64,000 nt of DNA from Pseudoalteromonas flavipulchra NCIMB 2033 = ATCC BAA-314 (GCA_000814665.1 JWIH01000024.1:186001-250000), one strand, 5' to 3'; positions 8,966 through 18,165 are shown, counted from the stretch's first letter. Made by a program: numbers and translations. Notes: generated from the sequence alone by a model not told the origin.

Positions 8966-10255
8966 ATGGATCTTAATAGCTTTAATCTCGGATGTTTAGC
9001 AGGAATTTTTTCCGCAAATAAGCAGTCTCCTGAATTGACTGTATTGTTTGACGAGTTCGTGCAATGTTTTGGTAAATTGAGTGGCGTTGATACTCAGTTT
9101 GATTTGAATGATTGGAGTAGTGTTCACACTGAGTATGGTGTAGCCATTTCCCCTGTTCAGGCCGCTAAATGTTCTCAAGAACAGCTGCGTAGTTTGGTTT
9201 TTATGCAGGGCGTAAAAGCAGCGATTGAAGATAAATTGAGTGAAGGCTTATCCGAAGTTCGTATTTTATACGCAGGCACCGGTCCCTACGCCACGCTATT
9301 GCTTCCATTGTTAGCACTACGCCCCAGTCTTCCTATAAAAGCTACCCTACTTGATATACACCCAGAAAATGTCGTAGCGGTGAAAAAGTTAATTGATACT
9401 TTTGATGTCGAGCACTGTATCGAACAGCTGGTTTGTTACGATGCATTAAAATGGCAGGGTGAAGAAAAATGTAGCTTTGATATCGTGATTTCCGAGACGA
9501 TGACGGCACTACTAAAAAGAGAGCCACAAGTTTGGATCTTCAAGCATCTATTTCCCTACCTCAAAGAAGACGGTATTTTGATCCCTGAGTCTATCGCATT
9601 ATCGGCAACATTAAATAGAAAAGGGGATCAAATACACATTGGAGAGTTTTTTAACTTACAGAAATCTTCGGTACAGAAACTCAGTGGTGGTGACGATACG
9701 CTATTAAGTGGGAAGCTGGTTATCCCAGATAGCCACCAGCCAGGAGATGGCTTTAAGTTGCAAACGGATATCGTCGTTTATGATAGCTACGCACTTGGTG
9801 AAAATGAATGCAGTCTCAATATTCCGTTTACCATCCCATGTGAAGCAACTAATTTATCAGCTGGCGCTATTGTCAAATATGCATACGTCAATTATGAATC
9901 TCCCGAGTTCGTGTTTGAATTCCCATCACCGCCGAGTTTCGTGCAAGATAATTGCCTTGCGCCCATAGATGAACAGGGAAAGCTTGGCCTTGTTGGAATA
10001 AAAAGTGTTTTTCAGCATTCTCAGCTCATCAAGTATGGTAAGAATATGGCTATGCCTGAAAATCTTTGGTTATGTCAGCAAGCTTTGTGTGATGTTTTTA
10101 ATGTTTCGCTTCAAGATTGGCTAGCGAAGCTCTATCAATCCGTTACTTTAGAGGCTTTTGAGGAGTGGCTAATGGAACAAGAATCGAGATTACAGGATAG
10201 CCTTTTTATTAGTGAACTTAATTCGAAACTTTTACTTAAGTATAAAAGCGAATGA
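8966..10255 (+). CDS. SAM-dependent methyltransferase-like protein
   Basis: 429 residues. The middle part carries a class I methyltransferase core: VRILYAGTGPYATLLLP as motif I, ATLLDIHPENV as the acidic post-I strand, then DIVISETMTALLKREPQV and LKEDGILIPESI, a pattern reminiscent of arginine-methyltransferase-like folds. N- and C-terminal regions are not recognised. AGGAAAG precedes the ATG. The following GNAT gene starts one base after its stop and a Crp-family regulator follows that, so the three are probably co-transcribed. The substrate is unknown; a role in making a modified small molecule is only a possibility. Confidence 0.65.
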   Translation: MDLNSFNLGCLAGIFSANKQSPELTVLFDEFVQCFGKLSGVDTQFDLNDWSSVHTEYGVAISPVQAAKCSQEQLRSLVFMQGVKAAIEDKLSEGLSEVRILYAGTGPYATLLLPLLALRPSLPIKATLLDIHPENVVAVKKLIDTFDVEHCIEQLVCYDALKWQGEEKCSFDIVISETMTALLKREPQVWIFKHLFPYLKEDGILIPESIALSATLNRKGDQIHIGEFFNLQKSSVQKLSGGDDTLLSGKLVIPDSHQPGDGFKLQTDIVVYDSYALGENECSLNIPFTIPCEATNLSAGAIVKYAYVNYESPEFVFEFPSPPSFVQDNCLAPIDEQGKLGLVGIKSVFQHSQLIKYGKNMAMPENLWLCQQALCDVFNVSLQDWLAKLYQSVTLEAFEEWLMEQESRLQDSLFISELNSKLLLKYKSE

Positions 10256-10256
10256 G

Positions 10257-10700
10257 ATGGTCACATTAGTTCGAGGTGTTTTTACACAACTTCCAGCTTT
10301 GAGCGAAATGGAGAATGCGGATGATAATAAGGAATTTATCTTGAGCAATTCGCTGCTTGCTCATCAGCAGTTATTTTCTGAATCCAACATACACTATTTA
10401 ACAATCCACTCAGGCAGTGAAATAGTTGGCTTTATTATTTTAGCCGTTGAACTAGAACTGAAAAGTGTTGAATTTCGCCGGATTGTGGTTGCTAAAAAGG
10501 GATTGGGAATAGGGCAAGAAGCGATAAATCAGATGGAAAAATATGTGTTAGAGGAGTTGCGTATAACGCGCATTTGGCTAGATGTATTTGCTGATAATAC
10601 ACGAGCACAACACATATACCAAAAGCTTGGATATCAGCAGTTCGATACGATGCCTTACGACAATAAAATCCTGTTACTATTCGAAAAGCACTTACATTAA
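10257..10700 (+). CDS. GNAT family N-acetyltransferase
   Basis: 147 residues with the GNAT core: FRRIVVAKKGLGIGQEAINQ holds the acetyl-CoA pyrophosphate loop, followed by IWLDVFADNTRAQHIYQKLG, the classic last helix of the fold. The ATG at 10257 sits one base after the upstream stop; an in-frame GTG at 10212 would overlap the upstream gene and is less likely. Its stop overlaps the next start (TAATG). Substrate unknown. Confidence 0.8.
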   Translation: MVTLVRGVFTQLPALSEMENADDNKEFILSNSLLAHQQLFSESNIHYLTIHSGSEIVGFIILAVELELKSVEFRRIVVAKKGLGIGQEAINQMEKYVLEELRITRIWLDVFADNTRAQHIYQKLGYQQFDTMPYDNKILLLFEKHLH

Positions 10701-11299
10701 TGTCTAAATCAAGTAACGAAAATTATCAAAAATGGTTAGCTGTATATGGGCGGTTAGTGGAGTTTTCACTCGAGGATTGGCTGCTTATGGCTCCGTATAT
10801 AAAAATCGGTCATATCACAGCCGATACGATGCTATTCGAACAGGGTGAGAAAATCTCGAGTGTTTATTTCTTATTAGATGGATATGGACGTTATTTCTAC
10901 CTAGATGAAAAGGGTAATGAACGGAACAAATCTCTGCTACAGAAGGGCGGGGCATTCTCTTGTTTATCTTGTTATCTAGAAGAGCAGCCGAGTCCATTTT
11001 CAACGCAAGCGCTAACGGACAGTGTGATTGCCGAAATTCGCTATGCTGACTTAGTCACTGTATCTGAGAAAAACCTCAACTGGGGGCGGTTTGTGCGCAA
11101 AATTTATGAACAGTTAGTGCTTAAAAAAGAGAAACGCGAAGCGGCGTTACTCCAGTTAAGTGCAAAGGAAAGGTATTTACGCTTTATCACAGAAAATCAA
11201 GCATTAAGCCGCTCGGTTGCATTGCGCCATATCGCGATGTACCTTGGGATCACGGATGTATCACTGTCGAGAATTAGAAAAGAGCTTGGCTTAACATAG
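10700..11299 (+). CDS. Crp/Fnr family transcriptional regulator
   Basis: 199 residues. The N-terminal cyclic-nucleotide-binding fold is visible (TMLFEQGEKISSVYFLLDG), with a long linking helix and a C-terminal part containing SVALRHIAMYLGITDVSLSR, a winged-helix recognition motif. There are no Fnr-type cysteines. It overlaps the preceding GNAT gene by one base, so it may regulate this same operon. Confidence 0.82.
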   Translation: MSKSSNENYQKWLAVYGRLVEFSLEDWLLMAPYIKIGHITADTMLFEQGEKISSVYFLLDGYGRYFYLDEKGNERNKSLLQKGGAFSCLSCYLEEQPSPFSTQALTDSVIAEIRYADLVTVSEKNLNWGRFVRKIYEQLVLKKEKREAALLQLSAKERYLRFITENQALSRSVALRHIAMYLGITDVSLSRIRKELGLT

Positions 11300-11369
11300 G
11301 TTAAGGCGCAGCAACAAAATTCGCATTACCTTATCTTTAATTTTTGTCCTACAGATAAGGAATAACATC

Positions 11370-11816
11370 ATGCAAAAGCTACTGCCTCCTATTTTACTGT
11401 TTTTATTTGTCATATTGATGCCTGTGGTGTGTTGGTTAACTGCTGCACCACATTTTATTTATTACCCTTTCAATCTATTAGGGTTAGTACCGATTGCTTT
11501 GGGGTTTGCACTGGCCAAGTCGGGCAGCACGATATTCGCGAAGGAAGAAACCAATATTATGACTTTCAATAAGCCTGATAAATTAGTGGAAGCTGGGGTA
11601 TTTCAATATACCCGCAACCCCATGTACCTAGGTTTTGTCATTGCATTACTGGGCTATGCTGTATTAACCGGTGGTGCACTTGTGTCATTTTTGTTTGTGA
11701 TTGCTTTTTTACTTATTGCCGACAGATGGTACATTCAATTTGAAGAAAAGATGATGGAACAAACTTTTGGAGATGCCTATTTACGCTATCAAAGGAGAGT
11801 GCGTCGTTGGCTTTAA
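11370..11816 (+). CDS. Isoprenylcysteine carboxyl methyltransferase family membrane protein
   Basis: 148 residues with four or five membrane segments. FQYTRNPMYLGFVIALLGYA is the conserved RNPMY motif of the ICMT/PEMT-like group, and the C-terminal LRYQRRVRRWL is also typical. Bacterial members are presumed membrane methyltransferases, mostly of unknown substrate. AAGGAA lies upstream of the ATG. It is 70 bases after the Crp-family gene and may be its target. Confidence 0.8.
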   Translation: MQKLLPPILLFLFVILMPVVCWLTAAPHFIYYPFNLLGLVPIALGFALAKSGSTIFAKEETNIMTFNKPDKLVEAGVFQYTRNPMYLGFVIALLGYAVLTGGALVSFLFVIAFLLIADRWYIQFEEKMMEQTFGDAYLRYQRRVRRWL

Positions 11817-11840
11817 ATTCCAAGCATAAATGAGGATAAA

Positions 11841-12002
11841 GTGGTGCAAGATATTGATTATTCAAAATCCCTAAAAACAATCGTTGGTAAGGTGGTTAGA
11901 GTGTACCAATCTGGAGATATGCTTACCCAAGATCATCAACCTCAGCGACTCAATATTGAGTTAAACGACGCGCAACAGGTAGTGCGTATGTGGTGGGGAT
12001 AG
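11841..12002 (+). CDS. Small I78-like peptidase inhibitor
   Basis: A 53-residue frame. The pattern VGKVVRVYQSGDMLTQDH then PQRLNIELNDAQQVVRMWWG fits the peptidase inhibitor I78 family (GK.VRV...G.M.T.D..P.RLNI..D....V.RV..G). It starts at GTG (11841, or the next GTG at 11844) with GAGG a few bases upstream. There is no signal peptide, unlike many secreted I78 proteins, so a cytoplasmic role is possible. The frame stays open for 18 plausible codons after the TAG. Recognition is by motif only. Confidence 0.6.
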   Translation: MVQDIDYSKSLKTIVGKVVRVYQSGDMLTQDHQPQRLNIELNDAQQVVRMWWG

Positions 12003-12073
12003 CCCCGCCCAGTTTGCATATTGATTGATGAAGATGGTGTATCTCGTCCAATAATATGACTATAGGTATTAAG

Positions 12074-12358
12074 ATGCATATTGGCCTAGTTAAGGTATTT
12101 TTTGTTTTAGCCACGTTCACGAGCCTAGCAGCCTATGCCGTTAGCTACGATGAAATAACAGATATTGATGTGCTGGCGGCGCATTTTGATGAGCCCACTT
12201 TTGAACAAAACTTCTTAGAAGAAGGCATGGAGTTCATTTGGTTTTATTTTAAGGATATTGACCACTCTTTTTTGATTAATACTGAGACGGGAGAGGTCTG
12301 CCATCATTTTAAAGGCAAAAAGAGAGAGTCTTGTTTTCCGGCAAGCTATTTTGAGTAA
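12074..12358 (+). CDS. Small exported protein of unknown function
   Basis: 94 residues from the ATG at 12074 (an upstream in-frame ATG at 12056 is less well placed). A signal peptide is clear (VKVFFVLATFTSLAAYA). The mature part is acidic and aromatic, with two cysteines (VCHH and ESCF) near the C-terminus that could form a disulfide. No family recognised. It lies 20 bases before the DUF1289 gene. Confidence 0.6.
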   Translation: MHIGLVKVFFVLATFTSLAAYAVSYDEITDIDVLAAHFDEPTFEQNFLEEGMEFIWFYFKDIDHSFLINTETGEVCHHFKGKKRESCFPASYFE

Positions 12359-12378
12359 ATCTGTATAAAGGAGCAGCG

Positions 12379-12582
12379 ATGTCACACTCTAGTTGTAATT
12401 TAGTCCAGTCCCCTTGCATCAGAAAGTGTTGTTTGGATGATGAAGATGTGTGCTTAGGCTGCTTTAGAACGTTGGACGAAATCACCGGCTGGACAAGTTA
12501 CAGCGAAGATGAAAAGCTCAAAGTCTTAGGGCATTGCACGAGGCGCAAACAGCAACATGATCAGAAATATAAAGGAAATTAA
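12379..12582 (+). CDS. DUF1289 domain protein
   Basis: 67 residues. The cysteine pattern SPCIRKCCLDDEDVCLGCFR followed by TLDEITGW is the DUF1289 signature, a small domain thought to bind metal or an iron-sulfur cluster. AAGGAGC is well placed before the ATG. The GST gene begins directly after the stop, so the two are co-transcribed. Function unknown. Confidence 0.88.
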   Translation: MSHSSCNLVQSPCIRKCCLDDEDVCLGCFRTLDEITGWTSYSEDEKLKVLGHCTRRKQQHDQKYKGN

Positions 12583-13167
12583 ATGAAATTGATGATTGGG
12601 ACCGAATCAACTTGGTCATTAAGAGCGCTGTTATGTGCGTCTATCTTAGATATTAAGTTAGACATTGAACTTATCGATTTGGCCTCTTGTGATGACAAAG
12701 CAAAGTTGGCCAATGTATCGCCGACTAAACAAGTACCAGTTTTGCTCGTGGAAGGTCATGTCATTACTGATTCACTCGCGATTGCAGAGTTCTTCAACGA
12801 CCTTAGTGAAGGCGGTTTGCTACCACAAGACCCTTATGAGCGTGCACAGGCACGTAGTCTTGTCGCTGAGATGCACGCTGGCTTCACTGCGCTACGCTGT
12901 GAATTACCTTTTTCTTTCACGCCAAATACGTCAATAAATTTGTCGGATGCGGCAAAGCGCGAACTAAAAAGGGTAGAGACTCTTTTTGCTGCGGCTCACT
13001 CCCCATTTATGTTTGCAAAGCCAACTATGGTCGATGCATTTTATGCTGTGCTTGCTTATCGTTTATTTAGCTACGGTATTCAATTGGCGCAGCCCGCAAC
13101 GGAATATCAGAATGAATTGGTTGCATGGCTTGAAGCTCGCAGCGTATTGCACTTAGTGCATCCGTAG
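12583..13167 (+). CDS. Glutathione S-transferase family protein
   Basis: 194 residues. N-terminal thioredoxin-like domain with the cis-proline region TKQVPVLLVEG and the glutathione-contact DSLAIAEFFND, then an all-helical C-terminal domain including MVDAFYAVLAYRL. The N-terminal ESTWSLRA replaces the usual catalytic Cys/Ser region, as in bacterial GST_N_3 types. The ATG abuts the DUF1289 stop, preceded by AAAGGAA. Confidence 0.85.
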   Translation: MKLMIGTESTWSLRALLCASILDIKLDIELIDLASCDDKAKLANVSPTKQVPVLLVEGHVITDSLAIAEFFNDLSEGGLLPQDPYERAQARSLVAEMHAGFTALRCELPFSFTPNTSINLSDAAKRELKRVETLFAAAHSPFMFAKPTMVDAFYAVLAYRLFSYGIQLAQPATEYQNELVAWLEARSVLHLVHP

Positions 13168-13193
13168 TTTTATAGTGAGTGCGAAAGTACCGT

Positions 13194-13646
13194 ATGAATC
13201 TTGAATTTAAAGAACTAAGCAAAAGTCGAAGTGCCAAGTTACGCAAAGTAATACTGCTTAATAGTGTGTTATTACCAGCCACAGTACTTGGTTTTGTCTA
13301 CCTGCCAGACTTACTCCAAGCAAACATTAATGGTGCTGGAAAACTCATGGCTGCCGTGGGGATGGGGCCAGCTATTGCATTGGTTTATAGCATTATTATT
13401 GGTGTGGCGGAGCAACAGTTTGCCCGGTTTGATAACCAAGGTATTACCTTTGGTGGTCCTGTCTCTGGTGAAACCTTTTGCAACTGGCTCGGCGTGCGTG
13501 AGCTGACATTGAGCGACGACCAAACAGCGTTGCACGTACAGAGTTCAGGCTTGAATACTACGGTGATGTTTCCATTAAAAAAATATGGAATTTCGCTCTA
13601 CGATTATCAGCAAATACAAATGTTTCGCTTTCGACACAGTTATTAA
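13194..13646 (+). CDS. Membrane protein of unknown function
   Basis: 150 residues. Two hydrophobic segments (VILLNSVLLPATVLGFVYLP and a second near residues 50-75) followed by a soluble C-terminal part resembling PH-like small membrane proteins. An in-frame GTG at 13179 is an alternative start. The last codons (FRFRHSY) are formed by one copy of the palindromic site upstream of the export operon. No family recognised. Confidence 0.6.
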   Translation: MNLEFKELSKSRSAKLRKVILLNSVLLPATVLGFVYLPDLLQANINGAGKLMAAVGMGPAIALVYSIIIGVAEQQFARFDNQGITFGGPVSGETFCNWLGVRELTLSDDQTALHVQSSGLNTTVMFPLKKYGISLYDYQQIQMFRFRHSY

Positions 13647-13672
13647 GTTGTTAGTGTCTCGATTTCGACACA
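13621..13672 (+). promoter_or_regulatory. Tandem 18-bp palindromic sites, probable enhancer for the export operon
   Basis: Two copies, TGTTTCGCTTTCGACACA at 13621-13638 and TGTCTCGATTTCGACACA at 13655-13672, identical at 16 of 18 positions and 34 bases apart start to start. The second reads TGTC-N8-GACA with TCGA repeats inside. They lie about 75-125 bases upstream of a sigma-54-like promoter, where NtrC-type activators bind. The first copy overlaps the end of the upstream coding region. Confidence 0.7.
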
Positions 13673-13732
13673 TGTTTTATCGAGTACGAACTCAGCTCTA
13701 CTGTATTGTATTGATTTTTATATAAAAAATAT

Positions 13733-13749
13733 TTGGCCTAAAATTTGAT
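13733..13749 (+). promoter_or_regulatory. Sigma-54-like promoter of the HlyD-ABC-FtsX operon
   Basis: TTGGC at 13733 and TTGAT at 13745 give the -24/-12 layout with exactly ten bases between the GG and the G of the -12 element. The -12 has GA instead of GC. The implied transcription start near 13760 is just upstream of the ATG at 13784, and the operon itself encodes a sigma-54-dependent regulator. Confidence 0.65.
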
Positions 13750-13783
13750 TCATCATCTGTATTCTCAAAGTGGAGTACAGAGT

Positions 13784-15034
13784 ATGGATATAAAACTGGC
13801 GAAAACAAAGCGCATGCCGCTTAAGAAGCTCGCATTGCTTGTTATTGTGCTACTTGTGGTCGGTTTGGTGTTTTTTGCCAAAGCATATACCCAAAGTGCA
13901 TCAAACGTGGTTTTCCAAGAAGAGTTAATCGTTGCTAAAGTTCAACAGGGCGAGTTTGAACTCAGTGTTAAGGGACTTGGCAGTCTTGCATTGGAAAAAC
14001 GCCATTTGGTTACCAGTAGTAGTGGTGGAAAAGTAGTTGAAGTGTTGGTTAAACCGGGTGAAATGGTCACTCAAGGTACGCTACTTGCTCGGCTTGAAAA
14101 CCCATCACTGCGCGAAGCGCTCATTCAAAAACATAGCCAACTTACCAAAATTTCAGCACAACATGAGGCCGAACTTGCAGAATTAAAGGCCAAAGTGCAA
14201 GAGGCCCAAACCGCACATCATGATGCTTTGCTGGCTTATAAAGCCGACAAAATTCAGTGGCAGGCGCAAAAAACCTTAATAGAAAAGGGCAATAGCACTA
14301 TCTCTATGCTTGATCATCAACGCAGCGAGTTTGCAATGCAGCGTAGTCAAAAGCAAGTGGAGTTACAGCAAGCTAGGGTTGCCACTCAGCAAGAAGTGCA
14401 ACAGGCAAAAGCCAAAGCGCAGCTGGCTGAGCAAGCAAGTCTACGTTCCGAAATAAAGCTACTTGAAGAGAATATTGCTGCACTTGATGTGCGCTCGCCA
14501 ATTACTGGACAAATTCAGGATGTGCTGATTGAAGTGGGCATGCAATTGTCTAATACCAGCTCGGTTGCAGAGGTGGCAGATCCGCGTTTGCTGGTTGCTA
14601 AGATAAACATCGCAGAACTAGATGCGCCGCATGTACAAGTTGGGCAGTCGGCTACAATCGATACTTACACTTCGCGTTTTAACGCCATCGTAAAACGCGT
14701 TTCCCCAAAAGTCACCAATAGCCAAGTTGAGGTAGAGCTGAGCATTGAAGGCACTTTGCCAAGAGAAGCCAGAGATAAGCTCAACATTGAAGGGGTTATT
14801 GTAACGAGCCATAAGGCCGAGGCGATATTCGTCGCAATGCCAGCCAATGCTGTTGCAAATAATCAAGCGAGCGTGTTTGTTGTTGATGAGCATCTCGCCA
14901 CGAAAAAAACGGTTAAATTTGGTCAGCGTTCGGTAAACTACATCGAAGTGCTTGAAGGACTTAATAAAAATCAAACTATCATTATTTCCGATATGGAAAA
15001 ATACACTCAAGATAGCCAAGTGCTAGTGCGTTAA
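13784..15034 (+). CDS. HlyD-family periplasmic adaptor of an ABC exporter
   Basis: 416 residues. One N-terminal membrane helix (LALLVIVLLVVGLVFFA), a barrel-sandwich half motif (GGKVVEVLVKPGEMVTQGTL), a long alpha-hairpin coiled coil, the second half (LDVRSPITGQIQDVLIEVGM), then beta-barrel domains. This is the MacA-like adaptor that links an inner-membrane ABC pump to an outer-membrane channel; no channel gene is adjacent. The start at 13784 is chosen because GTGGAG precedes it and an earlier in-frame ATG lies inside the promoter. First gene of a five-gene cassette. Confidence 0.88.
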   Translation: MDIKLAKTKRMPLKKLALLVIVLLVVGLVFFAKAYTQSASNVVFQEELIVAKVQQGEFELSVKGLGSLALEKRHLVTSSSGGKVVEVLVKPGEMVTQGTLLARLENPSLREALIQKHSQLTKISAQHEAELAELKAKVQEAQTAHHDALLAYKADKIQWQAQKTLIEKGNSTISMLDHQRSEFAMQRSQKQVELQQARVATQQEVQQAKAKAQLAEQASLRSEIKLLEENIAALDVRSPITGQIQDVLIEVGMQLSNTSSVAEVADPRLLVAKINIAELDAPHVQVGQSATIDTYTSRFNAIVKRVSPKVTNSQVEVELSIEGTLPREARDKLNIEGVIVTSHKAEAIFVAMPANAVANNQASVFVVDEHLATKKTVKFGQRSVNYIEVLEGLNKNQTIIISDMEKYTQDSQVLVR

Positions 15035-15046
15035 CAGGACATCATT

Positions 15047-15763
15047 ATGAACTCAGTCATTCAACTTAATAATATCGAAAAGCGGTTTCAGACGGACGAA
15101 ATTGCAACTCAAGCGCTAGACGGCATTAATCTCGTAGTAGAGCCCGGCGAGTTTGTGGCTATCACGGGACCGTCAGGGTGCGGCAAGTCAACGTTACTGT
15201 CAATTTTGGGCTTGATTGATGAACCAAGTAACGGCGAGTACTTTATCAGTGGTAACCAAGCATTTAATTTAAGCTCGGACGAGCGTGCTCATATTCGCGC
15301 TAATCATATCGGTTTTATTTTTCAGGCCTTTAATCTTATCAGTGATTTAAACGTGCTCGAAAATGTCATGTTACCGCTGACTTATATCGGCGGCATTAGC
15401 CAAAAAGAAATGGAGCAAAAAGCCAAAGACGCGCTGGCGATGGTGGGATTAGAAAACCGCATCAATCATTTTCCTTCTCAGCTTTCAGGCGGTCAGCAGC
15501 AACGCGCTGCAGTTGCAAGAGCCTTGATTAACTCCCCAGATCTCATCCTTGCCGATGAGCCGACCGGTAACTTGGACTCAAATAATGCCCAGCAAGTGCT
15601 AGGGTTGTTAAGCGAGCTTCATGCTGCTGGAAAAACGATTTGCATGGTAACGCATGATATCGAATCTACGACTTACGCTAGCCGTGTTATCTCTATGCTA
15701 GATGGCACAATTTTAAGAGACAAAAAGCAGCTTGAGCGCGCAAGCAAAGTCGTTGGAGCTTAG
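15047..15763 (+). CDS. ABC transporter ATPase (MacB/LolD type)
   Basis: 238 residues. Walker A GPSGCGKSTLL, Q loop FIFQAFNL, signature LSGGQQQRAAVARAL, Walker B LILADEPTGNLD and the switch histidine in MVTHD. This subfamily powers MacB, LolD and BceA-like mechanotransmission pumps rather than classical translocation channels. It starts 12 bases after the adaptor stop and its end nearly touches the permease start. Confidence 0.93.
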   Translation: MNSVIQLNNIEKRFQTDEIATQALDGINLVVEPGEFVAITGPSGCGKSTLLSILGLIDEPSNGEYFISGNQAFNLSSDERAHIRANHIGFIFQAFNLISDLNVLENVMLPLTYIGGISQKEMEQKAKDALAMVGLENRINHFPSQLSGGQQQRAAVARALINSPDLILADEPTGNLDSNNAQQVLGLLSELHAAGKTICMVTHDIESTTYASRVISMLDGTILRDKKQLERASKVVGA

Positions 15764-15764
15764 T

Positions 15765-18161
15765 ATGGGATTACTTCTAGACTTTCGTTATGCACTGAGA
15801 AACATCGCCAAATCAATGCGCTTTACGTTATTGATGATGTTTATCATGGTTGGCAGTTTGACCATATCTTTGATTGGTTTTAACTATATTTATACGGTGG
15901 CATTTTCACATAGCCAAGTGGGTAGTGGCAGCCCAGAAATCAGGATCTTTAAGGTTCGTAACCCTATCAGCATGCAAAATCGGTTTGAATACAGCATGCT
16001 GCCACAACTACGAGAACTCGATGAAGTTAAACAACTTGAGGAGTGGCTTTATATTGCGCCAGCGAGTGTTTGGGTAAGTGACGCTGAGCGAGGCAATCAT
16101 TATCGAGGCTCCTATGTTGATGAACGCTTTTTTCAGTTTCTGGACATTAAACCTGCACTTGGGCGATTTTATACTGCTGAGGACTTTGTGGGAGCTGCTC
16201 AAAATGTGGTCGTGATTTCAGACTATCTCTGGTTGCATCTATTTCAAGGTAGCAAAGACGTCATAGGGCGCACAATGGTCGTTGACCAAAAGCCTTACGA
16301 GATAATCGGTGTGATGCCCAAACACAATAACTTCCCGATATTTTCTAAACTTTGGCTGCCACTTAAAGGCAATAACACAGCACCTACTGATGCCATCGAT
16401 ATTATTTATAAGATGCCAAATGAGACGGTAGAGGCGAAGCTTGAGCAGCGTTTAAGCTTATTTTTCACTGATTATGCACAGCAACGCGTTAGCCAGTCAG
16501 CACTTGAGGTAGATAAAACCGTTCGTGTTGAATCTATGACCTTGGTGGAATATAACACCGACGGTGAAGCGGTATTTATATTTACCCTGTTTATGGCTGG
16601 TATCGTGCTTATTTTGCTTATTTCCTCAATCAACATTGGTAACTTACTTTTTGCCAAAATCATCGAGAGACAAAAAGAGTCAGCTATTCGCGCCGCGATT
16701 GGCGCGAAAAAATTAAGGGTGGTTCAGCAGCATGCTTGCGAGGGTTTGATCTACTGCGTTAGCAGTTGGGTGGTGGCGCTATTGCTAACGGATCTTGGTT
16801 TGCGAGCGCTGAACTTTTTTATGAATATGATGTTTGGTGGCAAAATGCCGTACTGGTGGTATTGGCAGCTAAATACAGTCACCATCTTGGTGTCACTACT
16901 GCTGATAAGCTTGGTATTTGCTATTGCAGTGCTGTTACCTGCGGTGAAAACCGCTAACTTTAACATCAATGATGTACTGCGAGACGGCACGCGTGGTGCA
17001 ACCGGAAAACAGGCGGGATTGATGTCAAAACGCCTCCTGTCTTTGCAGGTGACCTTAGTGAGCTTTATGCTGATGGCGTCGAGCACCATAGGCTATGTGA
17101 TGTATTCTATGGCGGGAAATATTGACGGCGAGACCCTCAAAGGGGTGTACTCAACTGAGCTGCAATTTCAAACTGAAAGCGAGTTTTCGAGTGATAAAGC
17201 GGTCAAAATGGCAAGCGCATTGGTCGTGGGAATGACATTGGATCCTGCCTTTAAAGAAGGGCGCGTGTATCAACGGGAGATGGAGCTTGATGTGCTAACA
17301 AGTGAGGGCGAAGTTTATACCGATAAAATCATAAATATTGAAGCGGTATCCCATCTTTTTAAGCGCGAATTGCAAAGTGGTAGGAACTTCACGGCACAAG
17401 ACAACACAGAAGCGGCGCCCGTAGTGATCATTAGCCAGTCTCTCGCACACGCGCTGTTTGGCAGTGAGGAAGTATTGGGGCGCTCACTGATGTTACGTGA
17501 TGCAAAATGGCCAAGCGCTAAAATAGTTGGTATTGCAGTGGATGAGATGAGCGTTGTTGCTAGCGATCGTCGTCATGAAGTCTATTTTAGTTTTCGTCAA
17601 TATGCGCCAAAGGAAAATGCAATGGCGGTTAAGTTCATTACTGAGTTGCCGCCAAGCCAAAGTTACGAAGCCTTTTATCGCGTGTTAGGTCGGCTCTCAA
17701 GTAAGCTCGAAACCAGCTATATTTTTGATCACTACGACAACCATCGCTCTATGATGGGGGCGTTCACCAGTATCATTTATGTGTTTTTGATTGTGGGTGG
17801 ATTTGCCTTGACGCTTTCTTTAATTGGTATTTATGCCATGGGCCTGAGTAATATTAACAAATCTAGCTATGAAATAGGCATTCGCCGTGCGCTTGGCTCC
17901 AAAGATCGTCAGATCATGTTGTTATTTATTAAGAAAAATCTAACCCATACCGTTACAGGACTGACTATTTCTGCATTAATTTTCTATATCTTATGTTATC
18001 TTGCTGTAGACTTTTTCCGCGGTATTGTGCCGTTTAGTGTTATGTTTGGTGCTGGTAGTATCACTCTATTACTGGTATTTGCTGCGGTATGCCTTGCGCT
18101 TTATATCCCGGTGAAACGCAGCATAAAAGTCCAACCTGCGGTTAGCTTAAGAATGGAATAA
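15765..18161 (+). CDS. FtsX-like ABC permease with two MacB-type halves
   Basis: 798 residues. Two repeats of a periplasmic MacB_PCD domain followed by an FtsX membrane core, about eight membrane helices in total. Hallmarks are KESAIRAAIGAKKLRVVQQH in the first half and YEIGIRRALGSKDRQIMLLF in the second, the conserved coupling region of FtsX proteins. Such double-length permeases accompany HlyD adaptors and two-component systems in marine gammaproteobacteria and are suspected to move peptides or lipids. The ATG at 15765 is one base after the ATPase stop, with GGAG upstream. Confidence 0.9.
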   Translation: MGLLLDFRYALRNIAKSMRFTLLMMFIMVGSLTISLIGFNYIYTVAFSHSQVGSGSPEIRIFKVRNPISMQNRFEYSMLPQLRELDEVKQLEEWLYIAPASVWVSDAERGNHYRGSYVDERFFQFLDIKPALGRFYTAEDFVGAAQNVVVISDYLWLHLFQGSKDVIGRTMVVDQKPYEIIGVMPKHNNFPIFSKLWLPLKGNNTAPTDAIDIIYKMPNETVEAKLEQRLSLFFTDYAQQRVSQSALEVDKTVRVESMTLVEYNTDGEAVFIFTLFMAGIVLILLISSINIGNLLFAKIIERQKESAIRAAIGAKKLRVVQQHACEGLIYCVSSWVVALLLTDLGLRALNFFMNMMFGGKMPYWWYWQLNTVTILVSLLLISLVFAIAVLLPAVKTANFNINDVLRDGTRGATGKQAGLMSKRLLSLQVTLVSFMLMASSTIGYVMYSMAGNIDGETLKGVYSTELQFQTESEFSSDKAVKMASALVVGMTLDPAFKEGRVYQREMELDVLTSEGEVYTDKIINIEAVSHLFKRELQSGRNFTAQDNTEAAPVVIISQSLAHALFGSEEVLGRSLMLRDAKWPSAKIVGIAVDEMSVVASDRRHEVYFSFRQYAPKENAMAVKFITELPPSQSYEAFYRVLGRLSSKLETSYIFDHYDNHRSMMGAFTSIIYVFLIVGGFALTLSLIGIYAMGLSNINKSSYEIGIRRALGSKDRQIMLLFIKKNLTHTVTGLTISALIFYILCYLAVDFFRGIVPFSVMFGAGSITLLLVFAAVCLALYIPVKRSIKVQPAVSLRME

Positions 18162-18165
18162 TAAT

